A DNA stretch of 64,000 bases from Nitrospirillum viridazoti CBAmc (GCF_000730165.1 NZ_CP022111.1:682001-746000); one strand, 5' to 3'; positions 1-9,953 are shown, counted from the first letter of the stretch. Program-made: numbers and translations. Notes: generated by a model not told the origin, from the letters alone.

Positions 1-1306
1 AGCCGGCCAGGTAACCGAACAGCACGCCGCCGATGATGACGTTGTGGAAATGGGCGATCAGGAACAGGCTGTTGTGCAGGACGAAGTCGGCGGCGGGCAC
101 CGCCATCAGCACGCCGGTCATGCCGCCGATGACGAAGGTGACCATGAAGCCCAGGGTCCACAGCACCGGAACGGTGAACTGCACCCGGCCGCGGTACATG
201 GTGAACAGCCAGTTGAAGATCTTGGCGCCGGTGGGGATGGAGATGATCATCGTGGAAATGCCGAAGAAGGCATTCACGTTGGCGCCGGCACCCATGGTGA
301 AGAAGTGGTGCAGCCACACGATGAACGACAGCACGGTGATGCAGACCGTGGCGTAGACCATCGAGGTGTAGCCGAACAGTTTCTTGGACGAGAAGGTGGA
401 GATGACTTCGGAGAAGATGCCGAAGGCGGGCAGGACCAGGATGTACACCTCAGGATGGCCCCAGGCCCAGATGAGGTTCACGTACATCATGGCGTTGCCA
501 CCACCGTCGTTGGTGAAGAAGTGCATGCCCAAGTAACGGTCCAGCGACAGCATCGCCAGCGTGGCCGTCAGGATGGGGAAGGCCGCCACGATCAGCATGT
601 TGGAGCAGAGCGTGGTCCAGGTGAAAATCGGCATGCGCATCAGCGTCATGCCCGGGGCCCGCATCTTCAGGATGGTCGTGATCATGTTCACGCCCGCCAG
701 CAGGGTGCCGACGCCCGAGATCTGCAGGGCCCACAGGTAATAGTCGACGCCGACGCCCGGGCTGTACTGCAGCTCCGATAGGGGCGGGTAGGCTAGCCAG
801 CCGGTGCGGGCGAATTCACCCACCGCCAGCGAGATGTTGATCAGCAGCGCGCCCGCAGCCGTCAGCCAGAAGCTGAGGTTGTTCAGGTAGGGGAACGCCA
901 CGTCGCGCGCGCCGATCTGCAGCGGCACGACGATGTTCATCAGGCCGACCATGAAGGGCATCGCCATGAAGAAGATCATGATGACGCCGTGGGCGGTGAA
1001 GATCTGGTCGAAGTGCTCGGGCGGCAGCGGGCCGGCGGCGCCGGTGGAGGCCATCGCCTGCTGGGTGCGCATCATCACGGCGTCGGCGAAGCCACGCAGC
1101 AGCATGACCAGCGCCAGGATGATGTACATGATGCCGATGTTCTTGTGGTCGACCGAGGTCAGCCACTTGGACCACAGGGGCCCCCACAGGCGGAAGTAGG
1201 TGATGCCCGCGAACAGGGCCGCACCACCCAGGACCATCATCGCCACGGCGCCCATGATGATGGGCTCGTGGTAGGGAATGGCCTCGAGAGTCAGTTTACC
1301 GAACAT
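1..1306 (-). CDS. cyoB: Cytochrome bo3-type ubiquinol oxidase subunit I (partial)
   Basis: This is the haem-copper catalytic subunit of a proton-pumping terminal quinol oxidase in the inner membrane. About 435 N-terminal residues are present; the C-terminus lies left of the window. The protein opens [19 protein letters not shown] and contains [46 protein letters not shown] (CuB His and the cross-linked Tyr region), [12 protein letters not shown] (CuB His pair) and [12 protein letters not shown] (haem ligands). The opening and the quinol-oxidase-like loops match CyoB rather than cytochrome c oxidase CtaD. It starts 3 bases after the cyoA stop, so the two are one operon. Identification is by remembered family sequence. 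Confidence 0.95.
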   Translation of the reverse strand, partial: MFGKLTLEAIPYHEPIIMGAVAMMVLGGAALFAGITYFRLWGPLWSKWLTSVDHKNIGIMYIILALVMLLRGFADAVMMRTQQAMASTGAAGPLPPEHFDQIFTAHGVIMIFFMAMPFMVGLMNIVVPLQIGARDVAFPYLNNLSFWLTAAGALLINISLAVGEFARTGWLAYPPLSELQYSPGVGVDYYLWALQISGVGTLLAGVNMITTILKMRAPGMTLMRMPIFTWTTLCSNMLIVAAFPILTATLAMLSLDRYLGMHFFTNDGGGNAMMYVNLIWAWGHPEVYILVLPAFGIFSEVISTFSSKKLFGYTSMVYATVCITVLSFIVWLHHFFTMGAGANVNAFFGISTMIISIPTGAKIFNWLFTMYRGRVQFTVPVLWTLGFMVTFVIGGMTGVLMAVPAADFVLHNSLFLIAHFHNVIIGGVLFGYLAG

Positions 1307-1309
1307 GGA

Positions 1310-2269
1310 TTAACCCCTCGGCTTGGCGGGATTGCACAGCTGGAGGTCGCCGCCGGCCACTTCCTTGGCCATCGCCAGGCTGACCGTCGCGTCCATGCAG
1401 GTGGAACCGTCCGAGCACTTGTTGAGAATGTCGTGGTAGAGCGTGGGCTCGACCTCGGCGTAGTAGGAGACCGGGTCCTTCTCGCTGGGCTTGGCGAGAT
1501 CACGGTACTTGGCCATCGTCAGCTTGCCCTCGCCGGCGCGCGCCTTCTCCACCCACTGGGCGAAGGCGTCGTCGGTCATGGCGTGCGCCACGAAATGCAT
1601 GTCGGAGAAGCCGCCGCCGCTGTAGTTGGCGGACAGGCCGTCGAAGTCGCCGGCGGCGTCGGCCAGCAGGCTCAGCTTCGTCTCCATGCCGGGCATGGTG
1701 TAGATCTGGCTGCCCAGGCGCGGGATGAAGAAGGAGTTCATCACCGTGGCCGAGGTCAGCTTGAAGTGGACCGGGGTGCCGGCGGGGAAGGCCAGCTCAT
1801 TCACCGAGGCGATGTTCAGCTCGGGGTAGATGAACAGCCACTTCCAGTCCATCGAGACGACTTCGACCTCGACGGCCTTCTTGTCGGCGACCAGCTCACG
1901 GCTGGGCTCCAGGGTGTGCGAAGACACCCAGGTGACATAGGCCAGCACGGCGATGATGACGCAGGGGATGCCCCACACCGCCAGCTCGATCTTGGAGGAA
2001 TGGTCCCAGTCCGGCTTGAAGGTCGCCGCCTTGTTCGAGGCGCGGTAGCGCCAGGCGAACAGGAAGATCATGGCGATGACGGGGATCACGACGATGAGCA
2101 TCAGGCACGTGGCCAGGATGATGATCGACTTTTCCTCGGCACCGATGGGGCCCGCCGGATCCAGCAGGGCCATGTCGCAGCCGCTGAGGAAGGGCGCAGC
2201 GGCCATGAGTGCCGCCAGGGATTTTGTGCGGCCGCGAAGGCTCCGCAAAATTCTAAGGGTCGCAGTCAT
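1310..2269 (-). CDS. cyoA: Cytochrome bo3-type ubiquinol oxidase subunit II
   Basis: Subunit II of the quinol oxidase, a lipoprotein with two membrane segments and a periplasmic cupredoxin fold; 319 residues. The N-terminus is a basic signal followed by LMAAAPFLSGC, a lipobox with the modified Cys near residue 31. The TM hairpin follows (TCLMLIVVIPVIAMIFLF, then a second segment near VWGIPCVIIAVLAYVTW). The C-terminal domain keeps SMDWKWLFIYPE and NSFFIPRLGSQIYTMPGM but lacks the CuA cysteines of cytochrome c oxidase subunit II, as expected for CyoA. An in-frame GTG at 2278 is an alternative start; neither start has a strong ribosome site. It is the first gene before cyoB. Confidence 0.93.
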   Translation of the reverse strand: MTATLRILRSLRGRTKSLAALMAAAPFLSGCDMALLDPAGPIGAEEKSIIILATCLMLIVVIPVIAMIFLFAWRYRASNKAATFKPDWDHSSKIELAVWGIPCVIIAVLAYVTWVSSHTLEPSRELVADKKAVEVEVVSMDWKWLFIYPELNIASVNELAFPAGTPVHFKLTSATVMNSFFIPRLGSQIYTMPGMETKLSLLADAAGDFDGLSANYSGGGFSDMHFVAHAMTDDAFAQWVEKARAGEGKLTMAKYRDLAKPSEKDPVSYYAEVEPTLYHDILNKCSDGSTCMDATVSLAMAKEVAGGDLQLCNPAKPRG

Positions 2270-2858
2270 TCTGTCCACGTAAAGCCGTGATTGATCGTCA
2301 ACTCATGATTCTAATTTTTGGGCGCTTAGCCATTGGCGTACTTGGGTTGTGGCGTTGACTCCTCAATGCCGGCCCTCGCCGGCCTGCATGAGAAGGGACG
2401 CCACCTCGCCGCATCGCGTGAGGTTTCGCACTGCAAAAGAACTAGACCTCCGCCGCGTCATTTATCGAGTTCATTGTGCAGGGGGGATTGGACAATTGGT
2501 CCAAGGGCGGGCCACCACCGGTCCGCGTACGCGCGGGCGCGTCGAGCCATAGATGGCTTTAGTGCACTGAAATTACTTAATGATTTCCGGTGTGTCCGAC
2601 GAATTGTCCGGGCGGGCTCATGGTTGCCATCCTGTGACATGCGTATGGCGTAGGCCAGCCGTGCCCCGGGTTCAACCGCCATTCATGGTTAAAGGGGTGG
2701 GCGCGCATCCGTTCCATCCGAAACGGTCGTCCGATTCGGAATCTATCAGCACCACCAACGGTTTATGGTTATCGACCTGGTAAGGGCCCGAACCGCGGTT
2801 GTGATCGCAATTGCTGCGTGCGCGAAGCGGGAAAATGTCTCGCCTCGCGGTGGTGGTA
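2270..2858. other. Intergenic region upstream of cyoA, downstream of the GntR gene
   Basis: About 590 bases without a convincing gene. Short open frames here have mixed third positions and no recognisable product. The stretches 2280-2335, 2555-2590 and 2740-2830 are clearly less GC-rich than their surroundings. The first of these would be the natural place for the cyo promoter on the minus strand, but I could not pick out a convincing -35/-10 pair. No clear terminator for the GntR gene was found. Confidence 0.5.
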
Positions 2859-3626
2859 TCACCGCCGCGGCGGGGGGGCGGCGGGCGGCGCCGCGGTTGG
2901 GTCCAGGGCCTCGTCCAGATCCAGGCCGGCGGTATCGTACCCGCGGCGGAAATCCACCATGTGCTTGCGCATCCACTCCCGCGCCACCGCCGCGTCGCCG
3001 TCGGCCAGGGCCTCGACGATGTGGCGGTGGGCTTCCACCAAGCGGCGAGGTCCCACCGCCGACGTCTTGGGATGGCGGAACAGCCGTTCCAGGGCGGGAT
3101 AGAACAGCTGGGTCACCGGCTCGCGTGCCAGCAGCAGGGCGCGGTTGCCCGCCGCCTCCGCCACCAGGATATGGAAGGCGACGTCCAGCGGGATGATGGA
3201 GGTGCCGGCGGCGATGGCTTCCTCCGTCGCCTCCACGTTGGCGCGCAGCTGCGCCAGGCGGCTGGCGTCGATGCGGCCGGCGGCGTGGGCGGCGGCGCTG
3301 GGCTCCAGATCCATCGACACCTCCCACAACTCGCGGAAGGTGACGCGCTGCATCACCATGGCGCGGGACAGGCGGGGCGCCAGATCGCCGTAGTGGGGCT
3401 CGGCGACATAGAGGCGCCGCCCGGCCTCCCGCCGCACCAGGCCGCTCTGCTCCAGGATGCGGATGCCCTCGCGCACGGTGTGGCGGGTGACGCCGAACTG
3501 ATCGGCCAGTTCCGTTTCCGTCGGCAGGATGTCCCCGGCGTTCAACCTGCCGGCCAGGATCTCCCGCTCTATGGTGTCGCTGACCACCTTATAGGTGGGC
3601 AGGATGGCCAGCCGTGCGAACGCCAT
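2859..3626 (-). CDS. GntR-family (FadR/FCD-type) transcriptional regulator
   Basis: A one-component repressor-type regulator of 255 residues. The N-terminal winged helix reads EREILAGRLNAGDILPTETELADQFGVTRHTVREGIRILEQSGLV, shown here only as landmarks: LNAGDILPTETELA and VTRHTVREGIRILE at about residues 28-65. The C-terminal FCD ligand domain has the metal/ligand residues in DVAFHILVAEAAGN and HRHIVEAL. The ATG at 3626 is chosen because AAAGGGG lies upstream at suitable distance and the domain starts there; the frame is open further upstream. It is divergent from the beta-oxidation operon that starts at 3923, so it probably controls that operon and itself. The likely inducer would be an acyl-CoA or organic acid, which is inference. 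Confidence 0.88.
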   Translation of the reverse strand: MAFARLAILPTYKVVSDTIEREILAGRLNAGDILPTETELADQFGVTRHTVREGIRILEQSGLVRREAGRRLYVAEPHYGDLAPRLSRAMVMQRVTFRELWEVSMDLEPSAAAHAAGRIDASRLAQLRANVEATEEAIAAGTSIIPLDVAFHILVAEAAGNRALLLAREPVTQLFYPALERLFRHPKTSAVGPRRLVEAHRHIVEALADGDAAVAREWMRKHMVDFRRGYDTAGLDLDEALDPTAAPPAAPPPRR

Positions 3627-3793
3627 GCGCCGAATGCCCCTTTGCCCGCCGTGCCGGATAGGCCCGACACTGGTCCCGTACGGGTGATGAAACCCCAGGC
3701 GGCAGTTCACTGCGGCCCGTCCTTGTGAACGCTCCTCTAGCACAAGCCGCCGCGTGCCGGAATTGATCTTGTGTTTTCAGGGCGATATTTCAA

Positions 3794-3804
3794 TTGTCCA
3801 ACAA
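3794..3804. promoter_or_regulatory. Candidate GntR/FCD operator
   Basis: The 11 bases TTGTCCAACAA form a perfect TTGT-N3-ACAA dyad. A wider imperfect repeat, ATTGTCC then GAACAAT seven bases later, spans 3793-3813. FCD-subfamily GntR regulators commonly bind short dyads of this form. The site lies between the divergent regulator (start 3626) and the SDR gene (start 3923), in a notably AT-richer stretch. A separate 10-base palindrome CCCGTACGGG at 3675-3684 lies closer to the regulator start. No promoter hexamers could be assigned with confidence in the 296-base interval. Confidence 0.45.
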
Positions 3805-3922
3805 ACGAACAATGGCATACAGTGCCCCCGCCCAGCAACCACCCCGTAGGGGCCGGGTCACGGGTAAATACCGGCCCCGGCAACGCATCCGGGATGCCGA
3901 ACGACAGGAGGAAACGCCCATC

Positions 3923-4726
3923 ATGTCTTCGCTTGCCGCCCCCAAGACGGATGCCTTGCATCGCCTGTTCGACCTGTCCGGCCAGGTGGCCCTGATCACC
4001 GGCGGATCGCGCGGGCTGGGCCTGCAGATCGCGGAGGCGTTGGGCGAATTCGGCGCCCATCCCGTGCTGGTTGCCCGCAAGACGGAAGAGCTGGAGGCCG
4101 CCGTGGCCCACCTAGCCGGCCAGGGCATCACCGCCACCGCCATTCCCGCCGACCTCAGCCGGCAGGAGGCCATGGCCCCGCTGGTGGAGAAGGTGATGGC
4201 GGATCTGGGCCGCATCGACGTGCTGGTGAACAACGCCGGCACCACCTGGGGTGCCCCGGCGCAGGACCACACGCCGGAACAGTGGGCCAAGGTGGTGGAC
4301 CTGAACCTCAACGCTGTGTTCTTTCTGACCCAGGCCGTGGCGCGGGCCGCCATGCTGCCCTTGAAGCGGGGGCGCATCGTCAACGTCGCCTCCATCGCCG
4401 GACTGCAAGGTCACCACCCGCGTATGATGGGCACCGTCGCCTATGGCACCACCAAGGGCGCCCTGGTCAACATGACCCGCGTGCTGGCGGCGGAGTGGGG
4501 GCCCTATGGCATCACCGTCAACGCCCTGGCGCCGGGCTTCTTCCCATCCAAGATGACGCGCGGCACCCTGGCCAAGCATGAGGCCGACCTGGTGGCCGGC
4601 ACCCCTCTCGGTAAGCTGGGCAACGACCAGGATCTGAAGGGTGCCGCCCTGCTGCTGGCCACGGCCGCCGGCGGCCACATCACCGGCCAGATCCTGGCCG
4701 TGGATGGCGGCGTCAGCGTCATCTGA
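3923..4726 (+). CDS. SDR-family NAD(P)-dependent oxidoreductase
   Basis: A classical short-chain dehydrogenase/reductase of 267 residues, probably acting on a hydroxy- or keto-acyl substrate of the linked beta-oxidation pathway. It shows the Rossmann motif TGGSRGLGLQIAEALG, the structural NNAG at LVNNAGTTWG, the catalytic Ser in IVNVASIAG, the catalytic pair in YGTTKGAL (Tyr and Lys) and the late motif GPYGITVNALAPGFFPS. The start at 3923 is fixed by AGGAGGAA at 3906-3913; the frame is open upstream to 3794 but without a ribosome site. It is the first gene of a four-gene operon, 22 bases before the acyl-CoA dehydrogenase gene. Confidence 0.9.
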   Translation: MSSLAAPKTDALHRLFDLSGQVALITGGSRGLGLQIAEALGEFGAHPVLVARKTEELEAAVAHLAGQGITATAIPADLSRQEAMAPLVEKVMADLGRIDVLVNNAGTTWGAPAQDHTPEQWAKVVDLNLNAVFFLTQAVARAAMLPLKRGRIVNVASIAGLQGHHPRMMGTVAYGTTKGALVNMTRVLAAEWGPYGITVNALAPGFFPSKMTRGTLAKHEADLVAGTPLGKLGNDQDLKGAALLLATAAGGHITGQILAVDGGVSVI

Positions 4727-4748
4727 TGCCAGCAGGAAGGAGCCACCC

Positions 4749-6581
4749 ATGACCACGCCCCCGGTGCGCGCCCGCGACCTCGGCTTCCTATTGCATGACT
4801 GGCTGGACCTGGAGGCCCTGCTGGCCTACCCGCACTTCCGGGATCACAGCGTGGAAACCGTGGATGCCATGCTGGATATCGCGGGCCGGGTGGCGGCGGA
4901 CACCTTCCTGACCCACTACAAGGCGGCCGACAGCCAGGAACCACACCTGGTGGAGGGGCAGGTGCGCATCCTGCCCGCCATCCACCAGGCGCTGGCTGCC
5001 TTCGCGGAGGTCGGCATGTTCGCCGCCCCCTTCGATGCCGAGGTCGGCGGCCTGCAACTGCCGCAACTGGCCTACAGCGCCGCCATGGCGCAATTCATGG
5101 CCGCGAACGTGGCGACGTCGGCCTATCCCATGCTGACCACCGGCAACGCCAAGCTGCTGGTGCGCTACGCCAATGAGGCGCTGGTCAAGGCCTGCGCCCT
5201 GCCGGAGATCGAGGGCCGCTACTTCGGCACCATGTGCCTGTCCGAGCCCCAGGCCGGGTCGTCGCTGGCCGATATCGCCACCCGCGCGGTGCCCGACGGC
5301 GATGACGGGCTGGGCGCCCGCTACCGCCTGTTCGGCAACAAGATGTGGATCTCCGGCGGTGACCAGGACGCCAGCGAGAACATCATCCATCTGGTGCTGG
5401 CCAAGATGCCAGGGCCGGACGGCAAGCTGATCCCCGGCACCCAGGGCATCAGCCTGTTCGTCGTGCCCAAGGTTCTGGTCCCGGGCTCGGACTACGCCGG
5501 CCAGCGCAACGACGTGGTGGTGGCGGGCCTGAACCACAAGATGGGCTATCGCGGCACCGCCAACTGCCTGCTGAACTTTGGTGAGGGCGCGCACCACCGG
5601 CCGGGCGGCCTCGCCGGCGCTGTGGGCTATCGCGTTGGCGGGGTGGGGCAGGGCCTGCCCATCATGTTCCAGATGATGAACAGCGCCCGCATCTCTGTCG
5701 GCCTCGGCGCCGCCATGCTGGGCTATCGCGGCTACCGCCTGGCGGTTGACTACGCCCGCGACCGCCGCCAAGGCCGGCCGATTGGCGGCAGAGGGGGGCC
5801 GCCCATCGCCATCATCGACCACCCCGACGTGCGCCGCCTGCTGCTGGCACAGAAGGCCTACGCCGAGGGCGCGCTGGCCCTGGTGCTGTACTGCGCCAGG
5901 CTGGTGGATGAGGAACTGCACGGGCCCGCCGAGGGACGGGATGAGGCGGCGAGCCTGCTGGGCCTGCTGACCCCCGTCGCCAAGACCTGGCCCTCGGAAT
6001 GGGGGCTGGCGGCCAACGACCTAGCCATCCAGGTGCATGGCGGCTACGGCTACACCCGCGATTTCGATGTAGAGCAGCTGTACCGCGACAACCGCCTGAA
6101 CCCCATCCATGAGGGCACCACCGGCGTGCAGGGCCTGGACCTGATGGGGCGCAAGACCCTGAAGGATGACGGTGCCTCCCTGACCATCCTGCGCCACCGC
6201 GTGACGGCGACGGTGGAACGGGCACGGCGCCTGCCGGCCCTGGCCGACTTCGCCCATGTGCTGGACGTCACCTGGGCCCGCATCGGCGCCCTGGTGGGCC
6301 ATCTGAAGGCCGCCGGCGACGATGTCGCCAGCCTGGCGCAGGCGACATCCTTCCTTTCGGCCTTCGGCCATGCCGTGGTGGCCTGGCAGTGGCTGGACCA
6401 GGCAGTGGTGGCGGGCAGCCTGGCCGTCACCGATGACCCGGACGAGACGGCCTTCCGTGCCGGCAAGCTGGCCGCCTGCCGCTTCTTCTTTGAGACCGAG
6501 GTGCCGCGCGTCGATGTCTGGCTGGGCATCGTCGGCCGGCGCAGCGACCTGACCCAGACCTTCGACCCCGCCGGCTTCTGA
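4749..6581 (+). CDS. Acyl-CoA dehydrogenase, long (about 600-residue) type
   Basis: FAD-dependent enzyme of 610 residues introducing the alpha-beta double bond into an acyl-CoA. The N-terminal and middle domains carry [19 protein letters not shown] and [12 protein letters not shown] (flavin and substrate loops). The C-terminal catalytic domain has [21 protein letters not shown] and the catalytic Glu in [19 protein letters not shown]. An extra C-terminal domain of about 120 residues makes it the long class related to DmdC-type dehydrogenases, not the usual 380-residue enzyme. AGGAAGGAG precedes the ATG at 4749. It lies within the operon, 27 bases before the thiolase. Chain-length specificity cannot be read from the sequence. 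Confidence 0.9.
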   Translation: MTTPPVRARDLGFLLHDWLDLEALLAYPHFRDHSVETVDAMLDIAGRVAADTFLTHYKAADSQEPHLVEGQVRILPAIHQALAAFAEVGMFAAPFDAEVGGLQLPQLAYSAAMAQFMAANVATSAYPMLTTGNAKLLVRYANEALVKACALPEIEGRYFGTMCLSEPQAGSSLADIATRAVPDGDDGLGARYRLFGNKMWISGGDQDASENIIHLVLAKMPGPDGKLIPGTQGISLFVVPKVLVPGSDYAGQRNDVVVAGLNHKMGYRGTANCLLNFGEGAHHRPGGLAGAVGYRVGGVGQGLPIMFQMMNSARISVGLGAAMLGYRGYRLAVDYARDRRQGRPIGGRGGPPIAIIDHPDVRRLLLAQKAYAEGALALVLYCARLVDEELHGPAEGRDEAASLLGLLTPVAKTWPSEWGLAANDLAIQVHGGYGYTRDFDVEQLYRDNRLNPIHEGTTGVQGLDLMGRKTLKDDGASLTILRHRVTATVERARRLPALADFAHVLDVTWARIGALVGHLKAAGDDVASLAQATSFLSAFGHAVVAWQWLDQAVVAGSLAVTDDPDETAFRAGKLAACRFFFETEVPRVDVWLGIVGRRSDLTQTFDPAGF

Positions 6582-6608
6582 CGCCGGCCCCAGATAGGAA
6601 AAAGCACC

Positions 6609-7802
6609 ATGACCGAGGTGTTCATCGTTTCCGGCGTCCGCACGGCTATCGGCGATTTCGGTGGCGCGCTGAAGGACATCGCCCCCGGCGAACTGGCGAC
6701 TAAGGTGGCCCGTGCCGCGCTGGACCGCGCCGGCGTGGCCAACGACGCCGTGGGCCATGTCGTCTTCGGCCAGGTCATCCCCACCGAACCGCGCGATGCC
6801 TACCTGGCCCGCGTGGCCGGCATCGGCGCCGGGCTGCCGGTGGAGGTGCCGGCCCTGACCGTGAATCGCCTCTGCGGTTCCGGTCTGCAGGCGGTGGTCT
6901 CGGCGGCCCAAAGCATCCTGCTGGGCGACTGCGACGTGGCGGTGGCCGGCGGGGCGGAGAACATGAGCCGCGCGCCCTATCTGCTGCCCGACGCCCGCTG
7001 GGGCAGCAAGATGGGCGATGCCCGGGTGGTCGATTACCTCAACGGCGCTCTGTCCGACCCCTTCGACCGCAATCTGATGGGCGTGACGGCGGAGAGGGTG
7101 GCACAGCGCTATGGCATCAGCCGCGATGACCAGGACGCGCTGGCCCTGGAAAGCCACCGCCGTGCCGCCCGCGCCCAGGCCGAGGGCCGGTTCACCGAGC
7201 AGATCCTGCCGGTCGAAATCACGGTGAAGCGCCAGGCCGTGCAGTTCGCCACGGACGAGCATGTGCGCCCGGATCTGGCGCCGGGGGATTTGGCCAAGCT
7301 GCGCACCGTGTTTCAGAAAGACGGCACCGTCACCGCCGGCAACGCCTCGGGCATCAACGATGGCGCTGCCGCCGTGGTGCTGGCCTCGGGCGAGGCGGTG
7401 AAGCGCCTGGGCCTGACCCCGCTGGCCCGCCTGGTGGGCTATGCCCACGCCGGGGTGGACCCGGCCTACATGGGCATCGGCCCCATCCCGGCCACGCGCA
7501 AGCTGCTGGCCCGCACCGGCCTGTCGGTCCAGGACCTGACCGTCATCGAATCCAATGAGGCCTTCGCAGCGCAAGCCTGCGCCGTGGCGCGGGAACTGGA
7601 CTTCGACCCTGATCGGGTGAACCCCAACGGCAGCGGCATTTCCCTGGGCCACCCGGTGGGCGCCACCGGCGCCATCAACCTGGTGAAGGCGGTCTATGAG
7701 CTGCGCCGGGTTGGCCATGAAAAGGGTAGGGGCGGGCGGGCGCTGGTCACCATGTGCATCGGCGGCGGACAGGGTATCGCCGCCCTCATCGAGTCCGTCT
7801 GA
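6609..7802 (+). CDS. Acetyl-CoA C-acyltransferase (thiolase)
   Basis: Thiolase of 397 residues cleaving 3-ketoacyl-CoA with CoA, or condensing acetyl-CoA. The nucleophile is Cys89 in NRLCGSGLQAVVSAA. The family motifs NEAFAAQACAV, GHPVGATGA (catalytic His near 348) and CIGGGQGIA (second catalytic Cys near 383) are all intact. Length and motifs match bacterial AtoB/BktB/FadA-like thiolases. Its place between the acyl-CoA dehydrogenase and FadJ-like genes argues for the degradative role. The start has a purine-rich ATAGGAAAAAG upstream. Confidence 0.93.
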   Translation: MTEVFIVSGVRTAIGDFGGALKDIAPGELATKVARAALDRAGVANDAVGHVVFGQVIPTEPRDAYLARVAGIGAGLPVEVPALTVNRLCGSGLQAVVSAAQSILLGDCDVAVAGGAENMSRAPYLLPDARWGSKMGDARVVDYLNGALSDPFDRNLMGVTAERVAQRYGISRDDQDALALESHRRAARAQAEGRFTEQILPVEITVKRQAVQFATDEHVRPDLAPGDLAKLRTVFQKDGTVTAGNASGINDGAAAVVLASGEAVKRLGLTPLARLVGYAHAGVDPAYMGIGPIPATRKLLARTGLSVQDLTVIESNEAFAAQACAVARELDFDPDRVNPNGSGISLGHPVGATGAINLVKAVYELRRVGHEKGRGGRALVTMCIGGGQGIAALIESV

Positions 7803-7834
7803 GCCCAATCCCCGCCAAGCCCAATCCCCGCCAA
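7803..7834 (+). repeat. Perfect 2 x 16-bp tandem repeat between thiolase and fadJ-like genes
   Basis: The unit GCCCAATCCCCGCCAA occurs at 7803-7818 and again, identical, at 7819-7834. It begins directly after the thiolase stop codon and ends just before the ribosome-binding AGAAGGAG of the next gene. A recent slipped-strand duplication is the simplest explanation. It lengthens the intercistronic gap to 47 bases compared with 22 and 27 elsewhere in the operon. Confidence 0.95.
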
Positions 7835-7849
7835 GAAGGAGCGCGTCCC

Positions 7850-9946
7850 ATGCCGGTGCACATCGATATCCGCGACGGCGTCGCCGTCCTGACCCTGAAC
7901 CGCCCGCCGGTCAACAGCTTCGACCTGACGCTGCGCCGCGACCTGCGCGCCGCCCTGGCGATGGTCATGACCAAGCCGGAGGTCGAGGCTGTAGTGCTGA
8001 CCGGCGGCACGCGCCACTTCTCGGCCGGGGCGGACATCGAGGAATTCGCCTCGGGCACCCGGGGCGGGGCCACGGCCGCGCCCACGCTGCCCGATGTGAT
8101 CATCGATCTGGACCAGGCGGCCAAGCCGGTGGTGGCCGCCATCGCCGGCACCTGCCTGGGCGGCGGGTTGGAGGTGGCGCTGGGCTGCCACCACCGCGTG
8201 GTCGCCGCCAATGCCACCCTGGGCCTGCCGGAGGTGAAGCTGGGCATCCTGCCGGGCGCCGGGGGCACCCAGCGCCTGCCGCGCGCCATCGGGGTCAAGG
8301 CCGCCCTGGACATGATCTTGTCCGGCACGCCGGTGAACGGCGCCAAGGCGGCCAAGCTGGGCCTAGCCACCCTGTCGACCGGTGACCTGGTCGAGGACGC
8401 GGTGGCCGTGGCCAGGCAAGCGGCCCGCGACGGTGGCAAGCCGCGCCTGTCCTTGCTGCGGGCGGAACTGCCCGCTGACGCCGGGGCGGACTGGTTCCAG
8501 CGTCAAATCGATGGGCTGAAGCGACCGCTGCCGGCGCCGCTGGCCTGCATCGAGGCGGTGCGGGCGGCGGTGGAGCTGCCCTTCAGCCAGGGCCTGCAGC
8601 GGGAATTCAACCTGTTCCGCGAACTGGTGGTGACGCCGGAGTCCAAGGCGTTGCAGTATGCCTTCTTCGCCGAACGCCGCGCCGCCCGCATCGATGGGCT
8701 GAGCCCCGACGTGCAACCCCGGGCCATCGAGCGCGTGGCGGTCATTGGCGCCGGCACCATGGGGGCTGGCATCGCCACCGTGGCCGTCAATGCCGGGCTG
8801 GAAGTCATCCTGCTGGATCGGGATGAAGCCGGGGTGCAGAAGGGTGTCGCCGGCATCACCAAGGGCTATGACGCCGCGGTGGCCAAGGGCCGCATGGATG
8901 GGGCCGAACGGGACCGCCGCCTGGGCCGCCTTCACACCGCCACCGACCTCGCCGCCTGCGCCGCCGTCAACCTGGTGATCGAGGCCGCGTTCGAGGACAT
9001 GGGCGTCAAGCAGGACATCTTCCGCACGCTCGACAAGGTCTGCGGGCCGGACACCATCCTGGCCAGCAACACCTCCACCCTGGACCTGGACGCCATCGCC
9101 GCCATCACCAGCCGGCCGCAAAGCGTGGTGGGCCTGCACTTCTTCAGCCCGGCGCCGGTGATGCGCCTGCTGGAGGTGGTGCGGGGGGCCGAGACCGCGC
9201 CCGAGGTGCTGGCCACGGCCATGGCGCTGTCGCGCAAGCTGGGCAAGGTCGGCGTCGTTGCCGGCGTCTGCAACGGCTTCATCGGCAACCGCATGGTCGA
9301 GGAGTACCTGCGCCAGGCCTACTTCCTGGTGGATGAAGGCGTGCTGCCCTGGCAGGTGGACGGCGCCCTGGAACGCTGGGGCATGGCCATGGGGCCCTTC
9401 GCCATGATGGACCTGGCGGGCAACGACATCGGCCGCGCCATCCGCGCCGGGCGCAAGGCGCTGGGCGATGAACGCCCCTATTCCACCTTCCCCGACAAGT
9501 TTTGCGCGCTGGGCCGGTTCGGGCAGAAGACGGGCAAGGGCTACTACCAGTACGACCCGGCCAGCCGGGCGCGGGAAACGGATCCGGAGGTCGATGCCCT
9601 GGCCCAAGCCCACGCCAAGGAGGTTGCCCAGGAATTCGGCCTCAGCCCCCGTGTCATCGGAGATGAGGAGATTGTGGCCCGCTGCCTGCTGGCGCTGGCC
9701 AACGAAGGGGCGGCCCTGCTGGGCGAAGGCATCGCCCAGCGCGCGTCGGACATCGATGTCGTCTATCTCAACGGCTACGGCTTCCCCGCTCACAAGGGCG
9801 GGCCCATGTTCCACGCCGACAGCCTGGGGCTGGAAAATGTGCTGCGCCTGATGGAGGGCTTCCTGGAGGGCTATCAGAGCCAGTTCTGGAAGCCGGCGCC
9901 CCTGTTGTGGGAAAAGGCCAGCGCCGGCGGTCGCCTGACCGCCTGA
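7850..9946 (+). CDS. fadJ: Bifunctional enoyl-CoA hydratase / 3-hydroxyacyl-CoA dehydrogenase
   Basis: Multifunctional beta-oxidation protein, 698 residues. The N-terminal crotonase domain (about residues 1-190) has HFSAGADIEEFASG, the oxyanion-hole GTCLGGGLEVALGCH and the second catalytic Glu in LPEVKLGILPGAGGTQRLP. The NAD-binding domain begins near residue 296 with VIGAGTMGAGIA, followed by SNTSTLDL and the catalytic His in GLHFFSPAPVMRLLEVV. The C-terminal HADH domain includes NGFIGNRM. AGAAGGAG precedes the ATG. It is the last gene of the operon, so SDR, dehydrogenase, thiolase and this protein together supply a whole beta-oxidation round. FadB versus FadJ assignment is uncertain. Confidence 0.92.
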   Translation: MPVHIDIRDGVAVLTLNRPPVNSFDLTLRRDLRAALAMVMTKPEVEAVVLTGGTRHFSAGADIEEFASGTRGGATAAPTLPDVIIDLDQAAKPVVAAIAGTCLGGGLEVALGCHHRVVAANATLGLPEVKLGILPGAGGTQRLPRAIGVKAALDMILSGTPVNGAKAAKLGLATLSTGDLVEDAVAVARQAARDGGKPRLSLLRAELPADAGADWFQRQIDGLKRPLPAPLACIEAVRAAVELPFSQGLQREFNLFRELVVTPESKALQYAFFAERRAARIDGLSPDVQPRAIERVAVIGAGTMGAGIATVAVNAGLEVILLDRDEAGVQKGVAGITKGYDAAVAKGRMDGAERDRRLGRLHTATDLAACAAVNLVIEAAFEDMGVKQDIFRTLDKVCGPDTILASNTSTLDLDAIAAITSRPQSVVGLHFFSPAPVMRLLEVVRGAETAPEVLATAMALSRKLGKVGVVAGVCNGFIGNRMVEEYLRQAYFLVDEGVLPWQVDGALERWGMAMGPFAMMDLAGNDIGRAIRAGRKALGDERPYSTFPDKFCALGRFGQKTGKGYYQYDPASRARETDPEVDALAQAHAKEVAQEFGLSPRVIGDEEIVARCLLALANEGAALLGEGIAQRASDIDVVYLNGYGFPAHKGGPMFHADSLGLENVLRLMEGFLEGYQSQFWKPAPLLWEKASAGGRLTA

Positions 9947-9953
9947 GCGGGGG

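Noticed and set aside
44-2290. Long plus-strand open frames opposite cyoB and cyoA
   Set aside because: They are His/Gly/Arg-rich shadows of the minus-strand oxidase genes, which have clear family motifs.
2333-2783. Several short frames in the cyoA upstream region
   Set aside because: Mixed third-position use, no ribosome sites, no recognisable product.
7109-7306. Possible nested gene opposite the thiolase
   Set aside because: Shadow frame without ribosome site or family motif.
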